64,000 nt of DNA from Siphonodentalium dalli (Eukaryota; Mollusca; Scaphopoda; Gadilida; Siphonodentaliidae), in the NCBI GenBank assembly GCA_032622095.1, contig CP136064.1, positions 214,160,205 to 214,224,204 on the forward strand, given 5' to 3'. Position 1 is the stretch's first letter. Each line of letters opens with the position of its first letter. The notes beneath the pieces were generated by a model that was given only the letters and a program-made list of their open reading frames with translations, was not told the origin of the DNA and did not search any database. Below are positions 31,601 through 43,652 of the stretch, piece by piece. The position numbers were made by a program, and so were the translations under genes.

Positions 31601-32390
31601 GTAATCATTTTATTTATTCAATATTTTTCAAATCAATCATGTCGTTGCGTTAGGCTATACATGCTCTTGAGATTGTGAAATAAAAAAGAGGGTTTTTTTT
31701 ATAATCAGGCATATATATTCCTAAAGTGTGTAAGATATGGATTGTCCACACTTGAATACATCTATTTACGAATGAAATTCGTAATAACATACCCAGTGGT
31801 CCAATATTTCTCCAAAAAATTGACTTTTTGTGTGTGTAATTTTTTGAAAAATCTCAAAGAAATCAGACATTTTGGGGTAGTGGAACTATTTATTAATATC
31901 TCAACTGAACGGATAAAAATTGCACATTGGGTCTTAGTACATCTTATAGCATTATCATTGTGTCAGTGTTTTAATGCATATTCAGGGTCTTAGTCTATTT
32001 TGTTTAGAAGTCATCGCATCTTATGTGCGGGCAAAATTTTGAAATTTTCGATATTTTTCTTGAAATAAATAAGATGTTTTAGCAAAAAATATATTTTGCC
32101 TGAAATAAAACTATCCGTTCTTTACTGAACTTATATATAAGACGTTGTGCAATATAAAAACGCTTGGAATGTTTCTAAACCTAACTTATGAATTTATATG
32201 TATTTTTTAATGAATTAAAATATCTTCGGCAAATTTTGAGAGAAAAAAATGGTAAACAGGCTGTAGTATCTATGCCCCTGCAGATCGCTGATCACCTCCA
32301 ATGTCATAATGCCCCTGGAGAATACCTATCAGGAAATACCAGTCGCAATTTCTGCGCTCGCCGGTGGCACCTACCTCCGCCACAGCCTGG
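31601..32390. other. No gene recognised
   Basis: AT-rich; the short frames at 31742-31993 and 32188-32430 have no recognised similarity. The segment just before 32400 may include eroded LINE sequence. Confidence 0.4.
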
Positions 32391-32399
32391 TCTACTAAT

Positions 32400-34503
32400 G
32401 CTAAACATGTCAGGATACAAAAGTGGATGACTGATGGACTTCTAACCTCATCAAGTGAAAAAAAAAACTATAAAGAGCGTATATAAAATCGCCCACGGAA
32501 ATTAATAAAACAAATTCCAAACGTGAATGTAAAGCGAATTATTAAAGAGATGCCTTGGAGGAAAACAAATTTAATATGAAAACATTCTGGGAAATATTAA
32601 ATGAAGCTATAAATCGCGGTAAATCAAACACTTTGCCGAGAACATTTAACATAAATGGTTCCGTGATTTCTGATCCAAAACAAACATCACAAGGGTTCAA
32701 CGATTTCTTCGGAATATAGGTCTGAATGCAAGCTCAAATACTGCAACCACGAATACCTCTTTCACCAATTATCTAGAGGGTAATTATGCCAATAGTATTT
32801 TCATCACAGTAACCACACCAGAAGAAATCATTTCCCATTGTAACTCAATGAAATAAAATAAATAGCCAAGACAATCATGACATATCAGTTTCTCTCATTG
32901 AAATGATAATCCACCAAACTGCCATTCCAGTATAATTAACCGAGCATTCGAAACCGGGATAGTACCGTGTATGGTGAAAATAGCCAGGGTCATTCCCATC
33001 TATAAATCAGGGGACTAACAGAACTTTGACAACTATAGGCCGATAAGCATATTGCCAACATTTTCAAAAAATAGTAGAGAAAACTATGTTAAAGGCACGT
33101 GAGGCCTTAGTTGTCGAAAATATTCATATTTGTTCCAATCACCGTTAACAGAAAAACATTAAAACGCATAGTTTCGTTCATATATACGATGACCATCGCG
33201 TAAACAGCATGTTATCATAAAGATTTACTATATTTTACATAAGCAAGAGCCTGATTGTGTTACAGAAGACAACACAATGCTGCTGGCTAATCACACACAA
33301 ATGGCATAAACGCTCTTTATTCGTTCCATATCAGGAATTCACCCACAAAGAACGCTCTTTATGTTTACCATCATAATATAAACAAACACCAGAAAAGTAA
33401 CTTTTTATGCTTTTGTTTACATAACAATGGTCAAAAATATGACAATAACATACTGTTTATGCGATATTTCTTATTTGTATACGGACAAAGTCTGTCTACA
33501 TTTTGTTGTTCTTTCTGTTTGTGACGGTTTTTGACGGGTGGAAATATTTTCACAGGATACCCACCGCCAAGGCCAACCGTACCTTTAAGCAGACTTTCAA
33601 ATTATTTGAAGAAAAACATGAGCTTTACAAACACCAATATGGCTTTAGATCTGGCTACTCAACAATTCATCCGATCCTTCATTTATTGAATAACAAAGCT
33701 ACAGAAATCACTAAAATAATCAATGAATTGCACGGAATCAGGTTTGGCTAATAAATGGTTTCAAAGTTATTTTCGAATAGATTGCAATACGTCGACTTCA
33801 ATGGCCAGAGACACATCAGCTCTGATGTGCCCCCGGGCCTCAAAATTGAATTTACTATCTTTTGCTGACGATACGACGGCATATTCATCCGACTATGACA
33901 TAGATCGATTAAAAAACTTAACAAACCAAGAAGCCAACTTTTCATTAAACAAAGCAAAAAAGATTCTCCCATTCTCGGCGTTCAAATCATTATATTTTTC
34001 GCTGGTCCACAGTCATCTACTTTACGGTATCCACATTTGGGGTCATAGCAAGAATGCGCATTGGCTTTTCTTGGAGCAAAATAAAAGTTTGAGGCTCATT
34101 AATAATAAACGATATAATAGTCATACTGAATCACTATTCCACAAAAACCAAATTCTGAAAGTGGATTAGCTATACATTGTATAATCTGCATGTCTTGTTG
34201 TTCATGCTGGATTGGAAAAATGGGAATCTACCGAAGTCTTTCGGAATTTTTTTCCACAGTCAATAAACCTAAAACCGGAGGTAATATGACGACCAGACAA
34301 GCAGGCTTATTCAAACTTCCAAAATATAGGACAAAATAGCTCGACATATTCCCTGCTTTTAAATTTCATCATTATGGAACAGCCAGAAAGATGATTTACG
34401 AGAGACAAGATTGAAATCGCCTCGGACAACTCGGTTTGACCGGAAACCGAAAAAAACACCGGAGCATACAATTCACGAGAAGGTGCTTGGTAACTTAGTT
34501 TAG
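32400..34503 (+). pseudogene. Decayed non-LTR retrotransposon split by MITE copy 4
   Basis: Plus-strand remains in several frames: WMTDGLLTSSSEK (near 32425), ILNEAINRGKSNTLPRTFNI (32590-32650), a region that aligns with the IARVIPIYKSGD and NYRPISILPTFSK blocks (32980-33070), then after the MITE YKHQYGFRSGYSTIHPILHL (near 33630), LSFADDTTAYS with the catalytic Asp pair (near 33860), YSLVHSHLLYGIHIWG-like text (near 34010) and a C-terminal stretch ending in a stop at 34501-34503. Wording fits the CR1/jockey-like LINEs. Large internal deletions and stops show it is dead. The MITE at 33089-33588 lies between two adjacent reverse transcriptase blocks, so it came later. Confidence 0.8.
33089..33588 (+). 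mobile_element. TTAA-flanked MITE, copy 4, nested in a LINE
   Basis: Bounded by TTAA at 33089-33092 and 33585-33588. Near-identical to copy 1 without the ggccgaca insertion. It interrupts the reverse transcriptase region of the decayed LINE. Confidence 0.9.
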
Positions 34504-35285
34504 ATTATTATGACTAAAATGGTCATTGTCTACCAGTAGAACGCAGATTTGTACCTCGTGATGTCATGACATGTACAAACATGTATATTGGTGATCGCAA
34601 CGCTTTGTATGCACTTTAAAAAATGACAACTAGTCATTACCTCGACTTTGAAAAAGATGCAAATGAGATGAGTGAGATACCAGCATATAACTGTTTTTGA
34701 TACCATTGGAGGAGAAATTGTTTAATACATGGGATAGTTCTGCAGTAAAAATTTGCCAGATAAGCGATCGCAGGGTAGAATTCTGCATTCGACTGGTAGA
34801 CACTGACATAGTCGGCATTATTAAGAGGGTTAATGGGGTCAATATCACATGTAAACCAAGACAGTGGTTATTCAAAATTGTTTTAGGTGGATTGTACTAC
34901 TCATGTATATATGATTTGGATATTAAGGTTAATCCATATTCTATAAAATGAGAGAAAATTGAAGTTGTGAGTCTGAAAATACATATTTGGAAAAAAATTG
35001 CATGCAAATTTTTTCAGACAACCCCCCCCCCCCTAAATGAATAAGGAATAAATTTACGTGTAAGTTTTTGACGCCTAGGTACCCCCCCCCCCGGTACGTT
35101 GTGTCCCGCAGTTTTTTTTGCCCCCCCCCCCCTGGTTCCCATGTTAGTTGACATATATGCCAAGTTTTAAAACAATGACGGAATACAGGCGATGGATAGC
35201 AAGTCGCACGATATCGAATTTGGAAAAATTCCAAAGTGCTTCGCTACATAAAATAGATCAATTTTTCTGCATGCTCTAGAATGCC
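34504..35285. other. No gene recognised; three long C-runs
   Basis: Runs of about 11-13 C occur near 35021, 35082 and 35124 within 120 bases. Otherwise AT-rich with no coding signal. Confidence 0.6.
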
Positions 35286-35786
35286 TTAAAGGCACGTGAG
35301 GCCTTAGTTGTCGAAAATATTCATATTTGTTCCAATCACCGTAAATAGAAAAACATTAAAACGCATACAGTTTCGTTCATATATACCATGACCATCGCGT
35401 AAACAGCATGTTATCATACAGATTTACTATATTTTACCTAAGCAAGAGCCTGATTGTGTTACAGAAGACAGCACAATGGTGCTGGCTAATCACACACAAA
35501 TGGCATAAACGCTCTTTATTCGTTCCATATCAGGAATTCACCCACAAAGAACGCTCTTTATGTTTACCATCATAATATAAACAAACACCAGAAAAGTAAC
35601 TTTTTATGCTTTTGTTTACATAACAATGGTCAAAATCTGACAATAACATACTGTTTATGCGATATTTTTTATTTGTATACGGACAAAGTCTGTCTACATT
35701 TTGTTGTTCTTTCTGTTTGTGGCGGTTTTTGACGGGTGGAAATATTTTCACATGATACCCACCGCCAAGGCCAACCGTACCTTTAA
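35286..35786 (+). mobile_element. TTAA-flanked MITE, copy 5
   Basis: Bounded by TTAA at 35286-35289 and 35783-35786. Nearly identical to copy 3 (same subfamily variants), 10.7 kb away. Confidence 0.9.
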
Positions 35787-36935
35787 TGTCTGGCCACCAT
35801 TACAAATCCTCCCCTTTCTAACTAATATAACATCATGGCACACATGTGTAATGAAAGCGGACAACGCAAGATGGGTGGATATATTCCCAGCGACCAGTAA
35901 CTCATGGTCTTCATAAATTGATGAACCTCTGTAAAATAACACATCAACATGGCTTACATTAAAATAAATACAATCAATGGGCGTGCCATGCCGTCTTTCG
36001 GTGAAGTTTGGGATAATAAACAATTATAGGCAAGTTATCGTTGGGCAGCTTATCTTATGAGTGCGTACAACCTTGATGTTGTCGAAAAAGTTCGTGATAC
36101 TGCCCATTCAGAGACTAACCGTCATGTCCAACTATATATGCATGTATATGTACGTAATGGATAGCCTTTGGCATATTAGGGCGACTAACCAGCACCTGGA
36201 AATGTATATTTTGTAAAATGTCCGGAGGTATTTCACTAGCACCACGGCACCTCGCACTAATATCTCCCGAATTTCGACAGTTGCATGTGCTCACCGCCGC
36301 ATTGTATTTGCATAACTTGTACGTACCATATCTAGCTTATCCCCACTCGGATTTGGTAGTAGTTCAGATTGCATCACTGCTCACTTCAGACATTTGTGAT
36401 GCGTGGATAAATAAAACCAAGTGTCAGGATTTTAATAAAGTACCACAAATTATTATAGGAAATGAAAAAAAAACATCTTATCAAAATCAACACCAGTGAT
36501 GTTATAGATATGTTTATATATAATATACTAATTCGTAGTGCTTAGTCAATCACTATCTATCAATCGGACAAATTACCGTCATATAGAACGACCGTGGAGC
36601 CAGCAAAATGAATCAATTAACTGGATTACACGGTAAACATTTATCCCTGTCAGGAATCGGAAAGCTGAAAATGTGCGTGTCGTGAACCGGAACACTCCGA
36701 AACGGAATCGGAACGTATGGTAATGTTACTTTGAAGGCATTATGTCTGGATAATATCGCGTATTCTAATCAACTTTATTGTTTAAACTGGTAAACATGGT
36801 CGTGAAAAATCGAGCAAATATTTCGCGGAATCGCATCTTCTAACGCTCGGAATGGGACTTTTGCTCGGGCAGAATGAGTTTTCTAGGAACAGATTCCCCA
36901 AACTGCAGGTCGAGCTATCGAAATTGAACGATTTT
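35787..36935. other. No gene recognised
   Basis: The minus-strand frame at 35790-36023 (SIYEDHELLVAGNISTHLAL) is protein-like in composition and stops at MITE copy 5, so it may be a fragment of an older ORF. The plus-strand frame at 36218-36499 has no recognised similarity. Confidence 0.35.
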
Positions 36936-37790
36936 TAGCTATTGGCATGGCTTGGTCTACAGTTCTAACTTTGGGTTGGATCATTATGAAATCTGTCATG
37001 GCTGTTGACATTGACATGTAGATCGGAACGAGTCATTTTGCAATCCATTAGCTGGGCTACAGGTCGTACTGTTTGTCTGATCATTATGAAATTTGTCATG
37101 GATGTTAACATTGACATGTAGATAGGAACGAGTCATTTTGGGGTCATTTGGCAAAAAACAAAATGGCCGCCGGCAGCCATCTTGGATTTTACTCTTTGCA
37201 TGACTAAATCGTTTGGCACAGGCTACAAGTCGTACCTTTGGTCGGATCGCTATGAAATCATTTGGCACACCCCTGATCCAATCGTCATCAAACTTCATAC
37301 GGATCTTCTAGGGTCCACTGGATGGGAACGTCAATTTTTTTCGAATTTAGTTGAAAAACTAGGCCATCTTGGAAATGACTCTGTGTACGCATGACTAAAT
37401 CCTTCGCCATACCCTACAGGCCACATCCATCATTCGATTGTCACGAAATACTTCATGTGAATTTGTGTGACCACTAAATGGGAGCCATAATTATTTTCAA
37501 AATTTCATTAAAAAAACATTACCGATATCGGCCATCTTGGATTTCACATTTGAATCCATCGGCCTACCCTGCTGCCGACATTAATTTGAGCAATAATTTT
37601 AAATTGACAGGCATGTTCATGGTCACATCTAGATTCGGAACTATATAGATTTAACAGTAATCAAACAAAACATGGCTGCCGGCAGCCATCTTGGATTTTA
37701 CTCTTTGCATCACTCAATACTTTGACATGCAATACTGCCACCATTGTTCATCCAATTGATCCGAAACTTCATATAGCTATGTATGTGGGT
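36936..37790 (+). repeat. Degenerate tandem repeat, ~190 bp unit, with palindromic core
   Basis: Recurring elements are ccatcttggattttactc (near 37178 and 37687), the core atggccgccggcagccat (37163-37180) and its perfect palindrome form at 37672-37689, catgactaaatc, tcatcaaacttcata and gtccactggatggga. About four to five eroded units. Related units lie at 50825-51010 and 51545-52130. It is non-coding with many stops and of unknown class. Confidence 0.65.
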
Positions 37791-38945
37791 TGACGTCTGG
37801 TATAAGCAGCCCCGGCTCGTTCGGGAATGTTTAATGTATTTAAGATATCTAGAATTATTCGTGATTTTGTCCCGAAAATTATTATTTGTAATCATAGGGA
37901 AATGTAACAAATTATTCATGAACCATCACAATACCGGCGATGGAACGACTTCCGATGTAACAGTTTATACACAGTGTCGTCTGTTGAAAATCGTCTTATC
38001 TTTAAACTAATGCTACTGTGATGAAACGCCGCAAAATTCAATATTCGCCGAATTTGACTCCATCCAATAAAGTTTCCTGTATCTCCCCGCAGATGAGAAA
38101 GTTTTTCCATTAGGCGCATTCATCTGCAATATCCCGGCATTGGATTATATTTTAGGACAATTACTGCAGTTTGTTGAGCGAAATGTTGTGTAAGGTGTTG
38201 CTTATTGGATTTTTAAAGATTTGTGAAGATTTCATCTTTCAAAAGGCCCACGGCGAAGAAACTCCCGGTGTTTAATGTCATAATTCACATGCACGTGGCT
38301 AGATAGTCTTCGTTCGGTTAAAGGGATTCACTGTATTCGAAGTTGGTTCATGCAAATTAACATAGAAGTCTGGAAAGTATTAAGCTTTTCAAGCCTGGAG
38401 CTTCCTGAAATTTTGCGAAACCCTGTGTCAATGCATTCTCATTTCCATCTCGTATATCGTTTTGCTCATTCAAGGCAAGGGGAAATTATTTCGTTGGTTG
38501 ATTTCTTGGTTGCGCAAGACAAAGAAATCAACGAATAGCATATCCCCCTGCCACGTCACAAATAATATTAACTTTGCATCATGCTTTTATTAATTTTTGA
38601 TTCTTATCCGACACTAATTGTAAAGATGCGGGAAACTAGGTCTTATATGGTTTCACATGTGTTCACTCTTGTGGGACACATAAGTAGGGTTAACTGGGGC
38701 AATTGTGTGTATTGTGCTACGTGTATGACGAAAATATTACTTCCCGGTTCCGTTCTATTTACGAACACAAACAGGCCCGAGTAGTCTTGCAGATTCGGAA
38801 AATGCGCGGTGCAGTCTTACTCGTCTCAGCTGATACGCTGGTAGCGGTTTCTGACAACTAATGAGGGTTATTAAACCCAACCTGCTATATATCCGGGGTT
38901 ACATGTATATATTATCTTTTGTATTATAATCATACTATATGGCTA
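37791..38945. other. No gene recognised
   Basis: No repeat or coding signal beyond short frames; ends at the A preceding the first Helitron-like unit. Confidence 0.45.
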
Positions 38946-39690
38946 TCTATTATATATTTTGGAAGATCTGTCTGTATGTGTGTCTGTGTGTCTGTGTGTT
39001 CGCGATGGACTCGAAAACGGCCGAACCGATTTCGATGAAACTTGGTATGTGGGTGTATTTTCGGCCGGGAATTGGCATAGGCCTATTAATTTGCCCGTGC
39101 GACGTGACCTTGACCTTGAAATCGGGTAATTTCAGGGTCAAACGCCCGAATATCACGGGATTTCGATGAAACTTGGTATGTGGTGGTATCTTCGGTCGGA
39201 GAGTGGCATAAACCTATTAATTTGCCCGTGTGACGTGACATTGACCTTGAAATCGGGTCATTTCAAGGTCAAACGCTCGAATATCACGGGATTTCGATGA
39301 AACTTGGTATGTGGGGCTACATTCGTATGGGGAGTCTCATAAGCATATTCGTTTGCCCGTGCGACGTGACCTTGACCTTGAAATCGGGTCAATTCAAGGT
39401 CAAATCGCCAATTTTGATGGGATTTCGACGAAATTTGATACATGGGGGTACTTTTGTCAACTGAGTGTTTTGGACGGGTCGAGTCGTGACTCCGACCTGA
39501 CCTTGACCTTCAAAATGATCAATTCAAGGTCAAATCGGGTAAAACCGGATGGATTTCGACGGGCACGTTTGTCGGGTACTTTTGTCCGGGCAGAGTTTTG
39601 GACTGATCTAATCGTGACCCCCACTTGACCTTGACCTTCAAAATGGACAATTCAAGGTCAAAGCCCGGACGAAGTCGGGTCACCTTCTAG
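38946..39690 (+). mobile_element. Helitron-like non-autonomous element, unit 1 of a tandem array
   Basis: Begins TCTATTATATATTTTGG after an A and ends CACCTTCTAG. A short hairpin, cccggacgaagtcggg with one bulge, ends 11 bases before the 3' end. TC start, CTAG end, a GC hairpin just inside the end and absence of inverted termini are Helitron features. A tgtctg/gtgt microsatellite follows the start. The interior repeats gatttcgatgaaacttgg and tgaccttgaccttgaaatc about every 115 bases. Non-coding. Confidence 0.65.
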
Positions 39691-40465
39691 TCTCATATAT
39701 ATTTTGAAGACCTCTGTCTGTATGTATGTTTGTTTGTTTGTCTGTCTGTCTGTCTGTCATTTATACAAATCTACGATTCTCGACCGATCGGGACGAAACT
39801 TGGTACGTGTGTGTAGTTTGACCGGGCGGTGAACGTTGTCGTATTGGCGAGCCCGTGCGGCGCCCGCTTCGCGCATGCGCAGACGAGATCTCGGAAACGG
39901 GTGGAGCTATCGACTTGAAATTTGCTATGTGAAAGTATCTTGCCCCGGATACGAATTTTATCGGGTCGCCGAGCCCGTGCGACGCCAGCTTCGCGCATGC
40001 GCAGACCAGATCTCGGAAACGGGTGGAGCTATTGACTTGAAATTTGCTATGTGAATGTATCTTGCCCCGGATACGAATTTTATCGGGTCGCCGAGCCCGT
40101 GCGACGCCAGCTTCGCGCATGCGCAGACGAGATCTCGGAAACGGGTGGAGCTATCGACTTGAAATTTGGTATGTGAATGTATCTTTCCCCGGATACGAAT
40201 TTTATCGGGTCGCAGAGTCCGTGCGACGCCAGCTTCGCGCATGCGCAGACGAGATCTCGGAAACGGGTGGAGCTATCGACTTGAAATTTGGTATGTGAAT
40301 GTATCTTTCCCCGGATACGAATTTTATCGGGTCGCAGAGTCCGTGCGACGCCAGCTTCGCGCATGCGCAGACCAGATCTCGGAAACGGGTAGAGCTATCG
40401 TCTTGAAATTTTGTTTTTGAATAGCCCGGATGAATAGCCCGGACAACGTCGGGCTCATCGGCTAG
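39691..40465 (+). mobile_element. Helitron-like element, unit 2, with an exact 122 bp satellite inside
   Basis: Begins TCTCATATATATTTTGAAG and ends TCATCGGCTAG after the hairpin gcccggacaacgtcgggc. The interior is five copies of a 122 bp repeat. The long open frames here on both strands come from the repeat length being compatible with translation and are not genes. Confidence 0.65.
39850..40400 (+). repeat. 122 bp tandem repeat carrying CGCGCATGCGCA in each unit
   Basis: The 12-base motif CGCGCATGCGCA occurs at 39870, 39992, 40114, 40236 and 40358, exactly 122 bases apart. It fits the consensus of the transcription factor NRF1 (YGCGCAYGCGCR). Unit-to-unit identity is high, with only a few substitutions. 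Confidence 0.9.
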
Positions 40466-41247
40466 TCTATTATATATTTTGGAAGATCTGTATGTGTGTG
40501 TGTGTGGTGTGTCTGTCTGTGTGTGTGTCTGTTTGCGATGAACTCGAAAACGGCCGACCCGATTTCGATGAAACTTCGTATGTGAGGATACTATCGGTCG
40601 GGAAGTGGCATAGGCCTATTGATTTTCAGATCCGAGGTCAGCTTTTCATGTGCCGAGGTCAAATCTGTTTTTACGCTGTGTTACTGGACTTTCATTTGAG
40701 TTCGGTGCTTACAAATCGATTCGAAACAGCGCGAATAATAAAATGCCAGTCATAATAATGACACTGTGAGAATCTTTCGTGTTTCCTCTTTCCAACGATA
40801 TATAATGCGTATGTATCCGTTTTAGTTATCTGCCTCAATTATCAAGAAGAAGTGGTACTATCTTCCATCAGGATAAAAACAATGCGTAACTTCTATGACG
40901 TCGTTAGAGGTCATAACGTTAGATCACGTTAACGCTTAACCGGCCGATACATTTGACTGTTTCAGACGTCTTGGCGATATCTCGGGCACCGATGGTAATT
41001 TATCTTTACGTTGAAACTTGATAATTAATGAGCGTGTGTATATGAGGCGCGTTTATATACTTGAGTGGAAATCAAATCGGGTTAAACTGGCGGATTTTTA
41101 CGGACGAAATTTGATGCATAAGGTATCTCGGTATCCGCTGGGCCGATTTCCCGGTATCCGCTTGGCCGATTTCCACCATTTTTTGACCCCACCTTCAAAA
41201 TGGTCAATTCAATGTCAACGCCCGGACGAAGTCGGGTCACCTTCTAG
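40466..41247 (+). mobile_element. Helitron-like element, unit 3
   Basis: Begins TCTATTATATATTTTGG directly after the CTAG of unit 2 and ends CACCTTCTAG before a T. The terminal hairpin cccggacgaagtcggg is as in unit 1. The middle has diverged and lacks the satellite. Confidence 0.65.
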
Positions 41248-42330
41248 TTGTATATAACTCTGTTTCTCAACATCCGTTACATGTAATTTCCATGTGTTTA
41301 TTTGGATGAGAGAATAAAGCATATCTGCGGGTTATTCAGCGAGTTCGGGTAGTATTGCGTGCGAGTTGTTTGTCGCGGTTGTTTGAATGAACTCATTGAC
41401 TCGAATGAGTGTCCGTGCAGCGATAGATTTCGCAGGTCGCTAGTGGACTGCATTAGGGCAGTCGTATTCTGAGTTTGGGATCGAGAGGAACACTAAAGGG
41501 GTCTAAGTGGTATTTTACCACCGGTGTTATGTACAGGGTTAAATCGTCTAAACTTCAGCGGGAATTTTCCGCGCTTGGGATGCTAAATAAAGTTACAGAT
41601 CGGAGGTTGGTACCAATCATATATTTTTATCGGGGGTGGTTTTTTTTATATCTCAATATTGTGAAATATTTATTTGGATAACTTTTTCCAAATTAAAGGC
41701 AAAATATCTTTATACCCTATCTTGGTGTATCAAATTTAAACTTCACGTGTTTTATTGTCCATTCTGATACATGGATTTTATACTTTTTTGCATAATGTTT
41801 TGCACATTCAATGTGTGCTCGTTTCCTTGTTTTCATGTTTGGTTTATTATATGTTAACTTGTCAACCCGATGCAATAAATTTACATATTCTTCAAAATCA
41901 GAGTAGAACAGTCAGAGTCCCTATTGGGGGAAATAGATCACAATCGATGCGTGACACACCCCCTCACGAATTAAAAGGATTTTACAGTATAAGATAATGC
42001 ACTGGCACCATATATTTAATGCTGCACCAGCGCAACTCCCGTCAAGAAAGGGTTAAAACACGCTGGTGCGATGTAATTATTTGATATGAAAAAGTACACA
42101 TTGTATGTTAATGTAGTTTTTCTGATATACAGTTATCGCTCTTGCTTCAGATCAAACCGACACGCCACGTTTCGCCTTCGATATACAAGGCGATGTGATA
42201 CATTGACCTATTGCTGATCAAAAGGATTAACTATCAGCACAGCCGCTATCCGGTTTTGTTGGACACGGGACGTATAATTGGATGCACGGAGCGAATCTGA
42301 GCGAGACAGATGAACTGAGCATAAACTCAA
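41248..42330. other. No gene recognised
   Basis: Unremarkable AT-rich sequence with short open frames only. Confidence 0.5.
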
Positions 42331-42716
42331 CCTGTTCTCCCGAAAATACGCGCGCTATCCTGCACTATCTGCTTATAATATAACTTGTTTTATGTAGATA
42401 ATCTGCTTAGAATCACATCATTTTGAGTCGATAATGTGCTGAAAATTAAACCATTTTAGTCACATTATTGACTCATAATATTATGAGACGATTCTAAGCA
42501 GATTATGTGCGGACATTGACACAAAAAAACTCACGACTGTTCAGGTGTACGCTCTTTAACATGTGTTTTCACTGTGGCCCGCGCCATAAAACGAAATAAC
42601 GGCTATGAATCCATTATCTGCTTATTTCAGAATCAAATAATCACACCATGTACCTATTTCACATTATAGGTTGATTATGTGCGTAAAACTGCGTATATGC
42701 GCGAGATTATGTTGCC
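42331..42716 (+). repeat. Dispersed repeat with internal inverted repeat, copy A
   Basis: Shares with 46663-46933 the order cccgaaaa, taacttgtttta, atctgcttagaatc, ttcaggtgtacgct, cactgtggcccgcgccataa and gattatgtgcgta. Inside this copy ataatctgcttagaatc (42398-42414) is answered by its reverse complement at 42490-42506, giving a 17 bp stem around a 75 base loop. The other copy lacks the second arm. Type unknown. Confidence 0.7.
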
Positions 42717-43644
42717 AAATTAACTGTACTTTGTGTGTTGAACAACGAATGCATGGCCTTGATATTCGAATATGACATTACGACGTTCACGTACCTTGTT
42801 AGTTAGCTTAGTTTATCAATTGCATTGCCATTGTGTTCGAATTGACATTCGCCACTTCGTAATGCTATTTTGACCGTAAGAGAAATTGACTCCATTTCCA
42901 TCTATCCCTATCGTTGCAAAGAAATCCGGATAGCGGGTCTGAATAATCGTTATCCATTTTGGAACCGTATATTAAACGTCTGCTAATACAAACACAACAT
43001 GGTAGCAAAATGGTGGACGTGTGAAGGCTTTAGTGACCGGTAAATGTATAGACTGAGGATTGAGGATGCAGTTATGCAGATCTATATAACTTCGCGATAC
43101 GGTTTGGGAAGACACTTTTAATGCATATTCAATGCTGACATCAGCGCTCAGAAGCAGAGGAATACCAATCACAACCTGTATTCAACAACATATATATAGC
43201 ATGCAAGACAACATAAACCCATGTATTTCAAAATATGGCCCTATTCATTAACGTTATCATGAAGGAAGATATGGCATCTCCACGAAACTGACCATGCACA
43301 GTGTTATAAACTATCCCTTCCAAATAGAAATTAAAGCATCAGGTATCAAAATTGAGACCATGGAAAAGAATAGTCTCATGAAACAAATAATCCAAAAAGA
43401 GAATCTGAATAAATTCCTTTATCGTGAATCTCTTTCACGTCTTGTTCCCAATAAACCATGTGCCCAAGTTGGTTGGTGACATATTCTATATATCGGCTTT
43501 CAGAACAACAATTCCAAGTATTATATAAGAGACCCTTTAAAACCACAAACAACCCAAAGTTACTGGTAGTTGTTGCAAATCATTATTTTTTTAAATGTAG
43601 AATCCTAAGTTGCAGCTTCTACATGTTGTGAACATGGAAGTCTG
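42717..43644. other. No gene recognised
   Basis: AT-rich sequence with no repeat or coding signal noted. Confidence 0.45.
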
Positions 43645-43652
43645 ACAACAAG

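Noticed and set aside
39761-40420. Family of 70-119 codon ORFs on both strands
   Set aside because: They are by-products of the 122 bp satellite, repeat the same text with no start context and have no protein similarity.
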